Shown: positions 37,263 through 47,838 of the stretch, piece after piece
Layout: every line of letters begins with the position of its first letter
Position numbering within the stretch: the stretch's first letter is position 1
Assembly: GCA_002917075.1 (NCBI GenBank)
Contig: NTMA01000028.1
Span: 186,001 to 250,000 of the forward strand
Source of the DNA: Hawksworthiomyces lignivorus
Lineage: Eukaryota > Ascomycota > Sordariomycetes > Ophiostomatales > Ophiostomataceae
DNA length: 64,000 nucleotides
Direction of reading: 5' to 3'
Made by a program: the position numbers and the translations under genes
The notes under the pieces: generated by a model
Seen by the model: only the letters and a program-made list of their open reading frames with translations
The model's database searches: none
What the model was told of the DNA's origin: nothing

Positions 37263-38126
37263 GGTCGCTTGTAGAAGGTTGTACGTAGGAAAAAGATATA
37301 GAGCAGGTTCAATATATTAGGTAGTTTGCGAAAGAAAAATTCGGTCGTGAAGCGATTCTGTCGGGACAGCCTTCGGCGTCGTGGTGGTTTGTCCGTATAT
37401 TGAGATATCGAGGTCTATTGTGGGGGAGGGTCCCTGGTCGTTATGACGCGCAAAACCGCGGAGGCCGACGCGTTTGCCGTATAGAGAGAGCGAGGGAAAG
37501 TAGCTAGGAAAGAAGGGGCTTTCACCGCAGCACTGCATGTAACACGGTTGAAGAGACTCAATTCGAATATGTCGTTCTTATATCTTGAGGATGGACAATC
37601 TGTGGCTCTTTTGTAAAGGCAGTGGTTGAGTTAGAAATCAAGAACCAATATTTATCACTGCTCCCGTGTTTCGCGACTTTGGCTGGATAGTCCATCAAGA
37701 TCCACGCCAAGCCGATAATCCGCGCTTCGTAATTCACAGCTTAATAGCCAAGTGACGGACCTTGGGCTCTTTAATGGCGGGGTTGACACTAGGGATAAGC
37801 TAGGCTGCAGCTTTCTAGAGCTCTTTCAGCTCTCTTACAGGGCACAAGTCTCACTAAAATTCAGGGGGACAGTGCCAAGAAACGGCGAGAAACGGCAAAG
37901 TGTCGCCTACTATTAGTGGTAATTGTAGCTTGTTCATACCTTCCCATTTTGTCGTCTGTCAATTGCAACGTCGCCATCTGCTCCACTGTAAGCTGACAAG
38001 GACAGACGGCAGGAGCAGACGACAGCCCTGCCATGCTCGAAAATCGCATCCTCTTGGCTTAGGATTGTCTTCTTCACACAACTAAAAGCTCAGAGCTGGA
38101 TCGACAACACACCTCGAAACGATAAA
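37263..38126. promoter_or_regulatory. Divergent promoter, SUB1 / TMEM19-like gene
   Basis: 864 bp separating two divergent housekeeping genes. I could not pick out a convincing TATA box or operator. No ORF is supported. Confidence 0.55.
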
Positions 38127-39476
38127 ATGAAGGCCATCATCGCGGTGCCCGCCACCTTGGCTCTCGTCTACCGAGCTCACAGCAAGAAGAGCTTGACGCC
38201 GACGGGGATCGTTGCGGCGGCGTTGACGGCCGTTGCCCACGCAGTGCACCCTTGGAATCTGCCGTTCGTGCTGCTAGTCGTGTTCTTTCTGGCTGGCACC
38301 CGGGCAACTCATGTATGGTGCAGCCCTGCACCGCGTATGACCTAGTTCGGCGGTTCTTTGGCCTCGCTAACCATGCATCTCTGATGTGTAGGTCAAGAAA
38401 CAAGTCAAGGCCCAACTGACGCTTCCGGCCAGCGGACCATCCGGTGACGGCGGCGAAGGCCCTCGTACACATGTACAAGGTGTGTGGTTTTCCATTTCTG
38501 CCCTTGCGTCTCGGTTCTCTTTCTCTGAGGGAATGGCCTCCCGCTGACCCAAGGTCTACACGATCCAGTGCTTGCCAACTCGGCGGTCGCCTCGGTCCTG
38601 ACCCTCCTCCATGCCTACCAGCTGTGGCAGCGGAAGCAAGCCCTCGTCGCCCTCTACGCCGACCCCGGTGCAGCTGCAGCAGCGGTCGCAGCTGGTACCG
38701 CCCCGACCGGCACCCTCTGCTTCGCCTGGGGCGGCGACCTGCTGGTCGTCGGCATCATCGCCAACTACGCCTGCGTCGCCGCCGACACCTTCTCAAGCGA
38801 GCTGGGTATCCTGTCGCGCGAGACCCCGCGCCTCATCACCTCCCTGCGCCTGCGCAAAGTCCCGCGCGGCACCAACGGCGGCGTCACGCTGGGCGGGCTG
38901 GCCGCGGGCCTGCTGGGGTCGATGATCGTCGTGACGGCCGCCGCGCTGTTCCTGCCCATGTGCCACAGCCCAGAAGGGGCCGCCGACGATGCGCTCGCCT
39001 TTCTGCGCGGCCAGGTGGGGCCCGCGTTGGCGTGGACCACGGAGCGGCGCCGCCTGCTCCTCATCGGCCTCGTGCTGTGGGGCGGGCTCGGCAGCCTCGT
39101 GGACTCGGTGCTGGGCGGGCTCTTCCAGCGCTCTGTACGCGATGTGCGCTCTGGCAAGATCGTCGAGGGCGAGGGCGGCCTGCGCGTCATCCTCGCTGAG
39201 GACGCGCACGAGCACCTGCATGGACCGCTGAAGGCTGCAGAGACAACAGAAAAGCCAGCGACGACGCCTCCGCCTATCGAGCGCTACGACGCGCGCAACA
39301 AGCACCGGCGGCCGAGCTTCGGCGACAACCGGCCCAGCCGCGTCGTGGAGAACGGGTGGGACCTGCTGGATAACAACGACGTCAACTTCCTCATGGCCCT
39401 TAGTATGAGCGTGGGCGCCATGGCAGTTGCCGGCTGGTACTGGGGGGTGCCGTTGGAGAGCATTCTCCAACCGTAG
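38127..39476 (+). CDS. TMEM19/DUF92 integral membrane protein
   Basis: A 393-residue membrane protein of the DUF92/TMEM19 family. Three exons: 38127-38312, 38392-38479 and 38569-39476. Hydrophobic segments are visible near the N-terminus (IIAVPATLALVY, PFVLLVVFFLAG), in the middle (LLVVGIIANYACVAADTFSS, MIVVTAAALFLPM, LLLIGLVLWGGLGSLVDSVLG) and at the C-terminus (ALSMSVGAMAVAGWYWGV). The family signature DTFSSELGILS and the glycine-rich VPRGTNGGVTLGG loop are present. Related bacterial and plant DUF92 proteins have been linked to phytyl-phosphate kinase activity in vitamin E salvage, but the role in fungi is not settled. An insertion between the last two helices is charged and probably flexible. 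Confidence 0.9.
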
Positions 39477-40060
39477 GTCAAAAATTTTAATAGATCAAAT
39501 TGGATGTACTGTTATGGGGTCTCCTGATAAAGGAGACAAAGGGTCTGTCTTAATATTGAGATAGGAGCTGCAGAGTTGATCGCAGACATCTTTGGATAAG
39601 CCTGTTTGTGCCCAGATGGCATAGCTACAAGAAAAGGGAAGAGGATAATGGAAGATGAGGCTCAGACGAAAACGTAGATGGCCGTGAACATGATCGAACC
39701 TGATATCAAGACGTTCTAAAAGGGGCTGCAAGAAAATACAAAACAGGTTCACCCAGGTATCTCCTCCCGCTCTTTCTGCGACGCCGAAAATAAAATACCA
39801 AAAAGCCAAGAAAGCAGAGTGCAAACATGAAAAAAGAAAATGATGCATAAGCAGGAGAGCGAAAGAAACAAAGAAAAAAAAAAGTAGGATATGAAATCTG
39901 CTGGAATCGTCATCTACACCTCGTCCCACCGCCTCAACCCCCCCTCCCTCCCTCTCGGTCTTCTAACTGCCTTTCTCTCCGTTCCATTCTTTCTCTCTCA
40001 AAAAAGTCCTTCTCTTCCTACTCCTCTCTCCCCGCCGCCTGCTGCTGCTGCTGCTGCTGC
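39477..40060. other. Convergent 3' region
   Basis: 584 bp between the TMEM19-like gene (plus) and the OSH3-like gene (minus). It carries C/T-rich sequence and a (CTG)7 tract directly after the OSH3 stop. No ORF is supported. Confidence 0.6.
40039..40059. repeat. (CTG)7 microsatellite
   Basis: Seven CTG units two bases beyond the OSH3-like stop codon, that is CAG units in its 3' UTR. In the reading frame before the stop these bases are not translated. Confidence 0.85.
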
Positions 40061-43000
40061 TTACGCCTCGGGCTCCTCGGCGGCGAAGATGTCCTCGACG
40101 CCGGTCCAGGCGCCGCGTGCGCGCTCCTCCCAGTATCCGTCCTTGCCGCCCTTGAGGCGCCAGACCTCGTCGCCGTCGGCGCCGGTGGCGACCTTGACGA
40201 ACCAGCGGGGGCGGTGGGCGTCGCCGCGCTCCTCGAGCAGGCGGCGGCGGACGCGCTGGTTCTCCTCGAGGCGGACCTTCCACTCCTCGGCCTCGTCGAG
40301 CTGGCCGCGCTCGGCGAGGCGCTGGTCGGGCCGCAGGCGGCAGTCGGTGGGCGGCAGGCGGCCGGCCTCGAGCGGGGTGATCTCGTTGAGGGTGGCGGCG
40401 AAGCGGGTCAGGCCGTAGACGCGGGCGGCGTCGTCGACGAGGGGGCCGGCGCGCCAGATCTCGTGGCCCGGGGACAGGCCGGTCTTGACGGACGACGACG
40501 CGGGCCCGCCGCCCGTATGCGCCACTTTCAGGCTGCCGGTCCAGGTGCCGGTCAGAGCGAGCCCCGTGGGGCGTCCCTGGGGGTCAAAGGTGTCGATCTG
40601 GACGTCCTCGCTGCGGCCGCCGAACATGCCCTTGGAGCGGAACTCGATGCTGGCGCGCGCGCCCGTCGAGTCGTTGACGACGGCCATGGTGCCGACGGGC
40701 TCGACGTACTTCTCGCCCATGACGACGTTGCGCAGGAAGACGGTGGCCAGCACCCACGAGTAGCGTTCCTCCTCGCCGGAGCCCGGCAGGCGCAGGACGG
40801 CGCGTACGCGGCCCTCGGTGATGATCTCGGCGCTCTTGCCCCAGAACTTCTGGGAGGGGGCGGCGGCCTGGGCCAGGGACCAGGCGGCGGCGTCGGCCTG
40901 CAGAGCGAGGCGCACGGGGCGGTGGCAGACCTTCTCGACGAGGACGCGCATGCCGCCGGGGACCTCGCGGTCGGTGCGCAGCAGCTCGTAGGTCTCGCCG
41001 AGCAGCGGGTTGAAGGGCTTGCGGATGGCGCGCTCCTTGGCGCGCCCGCCCGAGAACTGCGACACGGCAAAGGCGGCCATGTACAGCAGGCGGTCGGTGG
41101 GGGGCACCCCCGGGGCGGCGGCGCGGTCGAGCAGCTGGGCGTACTCGAGCTGCTCGGCGACGCGCTGCAGCAGTGACGTGGGCTCGTTGGCTGACGCCGG
41201 CATGGACAGCGTCGACAGGTCCTTGCCGACATTCTTGCGCACAAACGCAATCAGGCTGGGCGGCAGCACCGTCGACGGCGGGATCGTCGCCCGCCGCGCC
41301 ACCGCCTCGGCGATGGGCAGTGGCGTGAGCGACTTGGGCTTGGGCGGGAACAGCTGCGCCGCCGTCCCGCTGCGTCCCTCGCCGACCTCGGTGTACTCCT
41401 CCTCCTCTTCGACGGACGACACCGACGACGCGTCGCCGTGCGCCGACCCCTCTTCAGCGTCCGCGTCCGCCTCCGAGCCGGGCGTGTCCGCCCCTTCTTC
41501 TTCCTCTTCCGCCTCGCTGTGGTTGTCGATCCGCACCACCTGCGGCCGGCCTGCCCCGGCGCCGGCGGTGCCGCCCTCGTCCGCATCGAAGAACTCCTCT
41601 GTCGACGCCGACTCGAAGCTCCTGCGTGGGTCGACGCCGACGACGACGCCACCAGCAACGCCGGCAGCGCTGGCAGCGCCGCTGCCGCTACCGCCGCTCT
41701 TGGCCGCCGCCGCCGCTACGGCCGCCACCGACGCCGTGCGCCGGTGCTTGCTCTTGGCCAGCAGCCGCGTAAACTCGGACACGACCGAGTCCAGGTCGCC
41801 CAGCAGCGCCTGGCAGTGATCCTCCATGCTGCGCTCTTCGCTGTGGTGGGCGTGGTTGTGGTGGTTGTGCGGGTCCCGGCCCTTCGCGGCGGTCTGTGCC
41901 GTCGCCGACGCCGACGACGGCATGGGCACCGCCAGGCTCGACGCCACTGAGGCGCGGACGTTCTGCGACGCCAGCGGCGACGCGGACGACCGCCGCCGCC
42001 AAAACGATCGGCGCTGGTCCTGCGCCGTTATAGTCTGCTGCTGCCCCGCGGACGGCGGCACCAGAAAGTCCTCCGACTCTTCGGACACGGACGGCGTCGC
42101 CGACGCCGAGAGAAATGCCGGCGGCGGCGGCGGCGACTGGCTGTGCTTGAGGTTGCTGCTATTACTACTACTGCTATTGCCCTGCGGCGCGGCGGCCAGG
42201 TCCTTGACCAGGCGCCGCAGCGCGTCGCGCGTGCCCACGACGCGGCTGACCAGCGCCTCGACCTGCTGCCACTCGCGCATCTCCTCGTGCTGGGCGGCGC
42301 TGGGCGGGGCGGCGGCTAGCGCGGCGGCCGCGGCGTGGGCCAGCTTGCCGCTGGCGGGCGGCTGCAGCAGCAGCGCGGCCGATGACGACCCGTGCGGCCC
42401 GTGCAGCTCTTGGGGCAGAGCCTCGAGCCCGCGCGCGATGCGGCTCGCCCGCTCCAGCGCACGCGCCCAGTCGGTAAACTCCTTGACGTTGGACGCCTTG
42501 AGGTGCCAGACCTCGGCGCCCGAGTCGATGGTGATCTCGCGCCGCCGCTCGTCGGCGGCGATGGCGGCCAGGCTCAGCGGCACGGCGCCCCGCAGCGCCG
42601 ACGAGTTGCGGTTGTGGTAGTATGACAGCGTGCAGGTCGCGTAGTCCAGCGAGAAGAAGCGCCGCGCGTAGCCCTGGCCCTTCTTGCGCCGCCGCTTCAG
42701 CAGCGTGCCCACGTGGTAGTTGACCGGCGCGGCTGTGCTCTGCGAAGCCGCGGCCGATGTGCCGGGACGGATGCTGCTGCTGGCGTCCGCGCCTGCACCG
42801 CCGCCGCCGCCACCGCTCCTCGTGAGGCTGCCACCACCTCCTCCCCCGCCGCCGGCCGTCGTGCCGGATCCGCCGCCGCTGCCGCCGGCTGTACCATTGA
42901 TGGCAATATGGCTGTTGAGGCTGTCAAAGGAGTCGGAGGCGTGGGCGCCCAGCCGCGGGCTGCTGTGCCTGCCCAGGCTGGACCGGCTGGTGCTGGCCGC

Positions 43001-43666
43001 GTGGCCGGCCTGGAGGTTGGGGAGGTTGCGCGCGCCCTGCGGCGGTGCGCCGGTCGGGTAGGTGAGGAGGACAAAGGTGGCGTTCTTGGACGTCTGCTTG
43101 GAGAAGGTGTTGTCGAAGACGAGGCCGAACATGCCGCCGTTGCCGGACGGCACATCATATGTCCCGATGGTGACTTTGTCGGCGTCGCACTTCCCGTGCC
43201 AGTCTACGAGCTTGAAGCCCTTCTTGCGCAGTTGCTCGGGGGCCGTGCTGGCGTCTTTCTTGGCGAAGAGGCCCACTTTCGCCTCGGCTGTGCCGTCTAC
43301 CTGGACATCGTCGAGTACGGACTGGAACGTAGTCAGATTGGTGCCGCCGGTGCCGGGGTGCTTGACGATGCCGAAATTGCTGTTGAAAGGGGAGGACGAG
43401 ATTAGCAAGTGTCGGTGGAAAAGGGTGCTCGGTCTTCAGACAAACAGTCTCGACAGGGCCCTGAGGAACTTACATAGACTTCTTGTGCGGTTGGAGGCTC
43501 CAGGAGATCGTGTGGCCTTCTTCAACCTTGACCCAGCGCACAATATAGGACTAAACAGCAGAGGGGCGCATTAGCAAGTCTTGGCCACGCAATCCAGCGC
43601 AAAGCTCGCGCATCGCTCCCAGTCTCGTACCTTGCTATGTATTTCGAGCTGCTCGATACCAGCCAT
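40061..43666 (-). CDS. OSH3: Oxysterol-binding protein, Osh3-like
   Basis: A 1143-residue lipid-transfer protein acting at ER-plasma membrane contacts. Exons: 43666-43631, 43550-43474 and 43379-40061. Domain order: an N-terminal GOLD-like domain (residues about 1-150, with VKVEEGHTISWSLQP and GMFGLVFDNTFSKQ); a Gly/Ser-rich linker; a PH domain at about 240-350 (VGTLLKRRRKKGQGYARRFF, ending FTDWARALERA); a long disordered stretch; a perfect FFAT motif EFFDADE (genomic 41576-41596) for binding VAP/Scs2; and the C-terminal ORD (FNPLLGETYELL, FWGKSAEI). The OSBP fingerprint is EKVCHRPV rather than EQVSHHPP. GOLD-PH-FFAT-ORD order is that of yeast Osh3, a phosphatidylinositol-4-phosphate-binding member, so I assign the Osh3 subgroup. 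Confidence 0.93.
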
Positions 43667-45730
43667 GGTTTACCGAATTCCAAGACGAGAGGACAGGCCC
43701 CTCTCTTGCTCTCTTGACGCGCAACAGCTGGAGGACGATACAAAGGGAATATTGGTTGGCCAGACTGCGTCAGCGGGACGCGGTAGAAAGGCGGAAATCG
43801 GGAGTCCCGAGAGGACGTAGGCCAGATAGAGACGCGTGAAACAGACAAGGCTTCTTCTTCTTCAGAAGAAATCCATAACGGCTGAAGATTGCGATAGTTT
43901 CGTGCCGAGTTCCGTTCGTTTTGAAGCCTGTTTGATTCGGGGGGGCCGACTCGGATGCAGCGGAGAAGTAGAAGCCTAAAGAGCACCTAAAGAGCACCAA
44001 GGGAAATACTCCTCCAGCACAAACACAAACACACACAAACAAAGAGCCAAACGAAGAGAGAATCGACTTCCGTATTAAATCTTCTGTATCTGTGTCGATT
44101 CGATTCTCGTATTGCTCCCACAAGGCAGCCGTCAAAAAAGGATGACAGAGAAAGAAGGCCAAGGAGGCACAGCACACCGCAGTACTCAGGTTGGTCTCGT
44201 CGCGTTTTGGCAGCGAATCAGAGAGACGCCACTGGGCTTAGCTTCAGTTGATGTCTTGGAGACAGGGCCTGGCCCAACGACAAATCCCGACGAGAAGGGG
44301 ACGGATTGACGAAATACAGGGGGGTGGAGGAGGAATGCTCAGTGCTGCGTATGTAAGTAAGATGATAGATGATAGATGATAGAAGAAAGTAAGGATGACT
44401 ACATGTATGTAATGAAAGTATTTGGAGTAAGCTGGCCCTTGTCTCGAAACGGCTTTGATGTTCTGTTTCGTTTTCTTTTTCTTTTCCTTTCCAGTTCCTC
44501 CTCTATTTTTCTTATTTTTATTTTATTTTATTTCATTTTATGGAGTACATAGTCAGTTAGTCGTACTTTCCTTACTCCGTACATATTATGTATTAATTTT
44601 TTGGTAGCGAATTTTATAGCGGGGCTGTTGGGCTGTTGGGAGCTATTAAGAGGGGGAAGAAGGGGCAGAAGGGGGCAGAAAGGGGATAAATTTACCACGT
44701 AGAGCCTTTGCGCCGGCCACTAAATCCGCTATAGGTTTACAACTACATACAGTGCACTGCTCCGTACGACCTGGCCAATCGCCGTCCAGGGACCGACCAG
44801 TCGCCCGCCACAACGTTGAAGTTGCAACGGTCTAGGCTTTTCATGTGCCTCTTTGAACAGACACACTATTGCTCTGCATAACTGCTCGTCATGTCATCTA
44901 ACGCTGTCTTGGCCACAGGGACGGCCACATGCTTTCCTGTCTTTTCTAGGTGCAGCCTTAGTCCGGCCCCGAGAAGAGGGGAGACTAGATGGCCAACTGA
45001 CATCCACCTGTCATCCACCCGTCGGGAACCATTTTGCCATCGATTGCTAGTGCCAGAACTGAGCGGCTTTGTGGCGCGCCAGCCGGCTGGCTCGGAGATC
45101 CCTGTTTAGTCAAGCGGTGTTTTGGGCTTGGCTTGGGGTTCGAAAGCGTCGCCGATCGCTGCTCAGAAGCGTGGTCCGGCTATTACTCTGAGGCCCCAGA
45201 GATCATCACCACCTGCGAGCAAGCAAAAACCATCGCTAGAAAAGCTGTCAAGTTGTCGCTAGTACGACGACAAAGCAAGTTTCTGGATGGCTGAGTCGCA
45301 TGTATTATGGCACAGACAGTGTGGAGTCAATGGCGATGGACGGTACACTGCACGCCATTGAGCAGAACTGGGTTCCGAGATGCACTCTGCTTCGGAGATG
45401 GAGATGGAGAAGCTCATTCTGGGGGCAGAATTGCGGGCAGAAATGCAAGCAAGCACGGTTGACTCCATCCAATTTGTTCATGTGAATAAACATCTCGCAA
45501 GCGGCTGTCAAGTTGATGTAGCAGGAGTATGTATTAGACAAATAAAGTTGTTCCAATCGTGCAGCTCTGTGTTTCTACTACTGCTATGTACATATGCATT
45601 TCCGGTCCCATCGTCACATCATATGCGGCATCGTTCTCAAGAATAAAAAGAAAAGCCAAAAGGCCATCACGAAGCCCCAAGGTGAAAACAAAACAAAGTG
45701 CGCCATCCGCCCAATTACATGCGTGTCCAC
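43667..45730. other. Intergenic, OSH3 promoter to DPB2 3' end
   Basis: 2.06 kb without a supported gene. It contains three tandem GATGATA units (44361-44381), TTTTA-type repeats (about 44505-44540), one exact TACTCCGTA (44573-44581) and a partial one at 44760. Several short ORFs in both strands have no protein-like composition. Confidence 0.55.
44361..44381. repeat. (GATGATA)3 tandem repeat
   Basis: Three exact 7-bp units in intergenic DNA. Confidence 0.8.
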
Positions 45731-46332
45731 TCAAAACGTGCACTCCCGGATCTTGCCTGTCCGCCCGACCTCGTACTCGATCCACCGCGCTGCGCCGCGC
45801 CGTCCGGCCACCAGGACGCTGCCCGGGTTCATGACGTGGCAGCCCTCGTACGTGACGCAGAACGGCGGCGCCGACGTGTCCACCAGCACCATGGCCGTCG
45901 GCAGCGGGTACAGGTGCAGGGCCCCGGCAAAGTCCCAGTGCACGGGGCGGATCGACTGCTTGAAGGGCGCCAGGTAGCCCTGGTCGAGCAGCGTCTTGAC
46001 CAGCTTGCGCGCCGCCCGCACGTCGTAGGGTATGGCCGACTCGGCGGCGGCGGAGGAGCTGCTGGCCGTCTCGCCCGGGGCGGCGTCTACGTCCATCTGG
46101 TCGTCTGCGGCCTGCGTGGCCGGCTCGTCGTGGTCGCCGCCGCCGCTCCCCTGCTGCGCGCGCGACGCGGACGACGACAGCCGCACCGCGGTGCGCCGCA
46201 GGCGGCTAGAGATGTCGTCGCGGAAGACGACGATCTCGTGGTTAGGCCCGAACAGCGACAGGCGGCTGGGGTTGGTGGTCCAGACGGCCTCGCCGCCGAT
46301 GCGGGCGCCGCCGCCGCCGCTGCTCGTGCTGC

Positions 46333-46379
<47 letters not shown>

Positions 46380-47186
46380 GCACCGCCGCTGGTCGCCAGC
46401 CCGGCTTCAGCGTTGGCCGCCGCAAAGGCGCGCCGCACGCGCGACGTGAACAGCTCGGGCACGGGCCGGCGGGGCAGCGGCGCCGCGGCGCCGCCAGCAA
46501 ACGACGAGACCCAGCCGTCGTTGTCGCCCGGCACGAACACAAACGTGGCCGCCTGCAGCAGCGTCGGGTAGTCGGCCAGCGCCGCCGCCAGCGCGTCAAA
46601 GTACTCCTTGTACTCGATGCTGCCGCCGCTGCCGCCGCGCGCCATCACCGCGTGCTCCGCAAAATTGCCCGTCAGCACAAACGCCACCGGCGTCGCCCCC
46701 TCGGGCTCCGCCGCGTACCGGCCCAGCACCGCCCGCAGTGCCTGCAGCGTGCGCGGCTGATCCAGCTGCAGCTCGCCCAGCACCACCACGCGCTGCCGGC
46801 CCGCCGGCGGCGGCTCCGTCGCGCTGGCAGCCGCATCGTCGGCTGCGGGCGCCGTGGCGGCATCGCTGCCCTCGGCGTCGCCTTCGCCTCCTCCCCCTAC
46901 TCCTCCCTCAGCGCTCTGTCGCTGCCGCTGCGCCAGCTGCTGCAGCTGCTGCCGCCGCTGCCGCAGCCAGTACCGCTGCTCCAGCTTGCGCATGCGCGAC
47001 CCCACCGCCCGGTGGCTGCCCACGCCCAGAAAGTCGATCCACCCGAACCCCCCGCCGATCGTGTGCTCTGGCCCGCTGCCGTCCGGCCCGCTGATGCCCA
47101 GCGCCGCCCGCCGCGTCTCGCTCGGCGGCTGCCCGATGAAAAACGCCTGGAACCGCCCCCCGATCGTCCCCCCCCCCCCCCCCCCC
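45731..47186 (-). CDS. DPB2: DNA polymerase epsilon subunit B (Dpb2), N-terminal part absent
   Basis: The C-terminal 478 residues (from 47167) of the second subunit of the leading-strand polymerase, whose C-terminal half is an inactivated phosphoesterase fold. Visible Dpb2 blocks: TIGGRFQAFFIGQPP, HTIGGGFGWIDFLGVGS, VVVLGELQLDQPRTLQALR, FVLTGNF, FVFVPGDNDGW, EAVWTTNPSRLSLFGPNHEI, QSIRPVHWDFAGALHLYPLP and CHVMNPGSVL. The frame stays open through the C19 run (47168-47186, a poly-Gly reading) but beyond it no Dpb2-like sequence, splice acceptor with partner exon, or in-frame ATG is present before the divergent bZIP gene. The first in-frame ATG is at 46993. Orthologues are normally clearly longer, with an N-terminal helical domain and OB fold, so the gene is truncated here or the assembly is wrong. 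A 15-Asn run interrupts the phosphoesterase domain. Confidence 0.88.
46334..46378. repeat. (GTT)15 microsatellite, poly-Asn in Dpb2
   Basis: Fifteen GTT units on the plus strand encode fifteen Asn codons (AAC) in Dpb2, in a loop between two phosphoesterase-domain blocks. Length polymorphism is expected. Confidence 0.9.
47168..47186. repeat. Run of 19 C at the break in DPB2
   Basis: Nineteen consecutive C on the plus strand. Sequence to the left is coding and Dpb2-like; sequence to the right is not. Such homopolymers are prone to sequencing and assembly error. Confidence 0.9.
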
Positions 47187-47838
47187 TTAACGCGGAAGAG
47201 TGCAGGCTCTATTGTTCTTGTGTCTGTTGTGGTTGGGATGTAAACCCTCCTCCGGGAACAGAATGGGGCATTTGTCCGCCGCCGGGGTATAAATCCGTGC
47301 TGCCGGCTGCCCCAAAAAGGGAGTATTTGTCAACGACATGGCCTCTTAGAGAGAGAAGGACGCGCTATTATTTTATTCGCAAAAATCCTTCCCGTTACTT
47401 TCGGTGTCGGGGCGTTTTTGTTGTCTCCATCTTGCCTTAAGCTTTATTATTGGAGATTCTGCTAGTCTGAGTTTGTCACGAGCGATTTGGAATGATTATT
47501 CTAGCGGCTGGCAATCACACGACTGCATATGCGCGCGAAAGAGGGTCGTATTAGTGAACACTGGGCGACGGCGATGTAGTCGATTAGTTGCTTCGTTGTC
47601 TCTGTTCTGCATTTAGACAAGGATCTACCAAGACGTGAGAAAAGCCTTGGAATCAACGAGAGGTTGTCCATTCATACGGCTCTGTTTCGCTTGTGTTCCC
47701 TCCCCTCTATATCAGGCCCCTGCTCCATGATGTTCACTCATTCTACTATTTCACGGTTTCCTTTTCATTCAGTCTTTGGTCATAAATCATCTTTTTTTTT
47801 TAGTGCATTTCTTCCATTTATTGCAGCGAGTTGCTGAA
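47187..47838. promoter_or_regulatory. Intergenic upstream of bZIP gene
   Basis: 652 bp that should hold the bZIP promoter and, if the locus were intact, the start of DPB2. Two T-rich stretches precede the bZIP start, and TTTATTGCAG (47817-47826) could be the 3' end of a leader intron. No Dpb2 N-terminal coding sequence is recognisable. Confidence 0.5.

Noticed and set aside
40214..41176. 320-codon plus-strand ORF
   Set aside because: Antisense shadow of the Osh3 lipid-binding domain; Gly/Ala/Leu-rich artefact of GC-rich codons.
45130..45150. GGGTTCGAA stretch resembling a tRNA B box
   Set aside because: No matching A box, acceptor stem or anticodon arm upstream; not a tRNA gene.
45698..47440. 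580-codon plus-strand ORF
   Set aside because: Antisense shadow of the GC-rich Dpb2 coding sequence; Arg/Ala/Val-rich without motifs.
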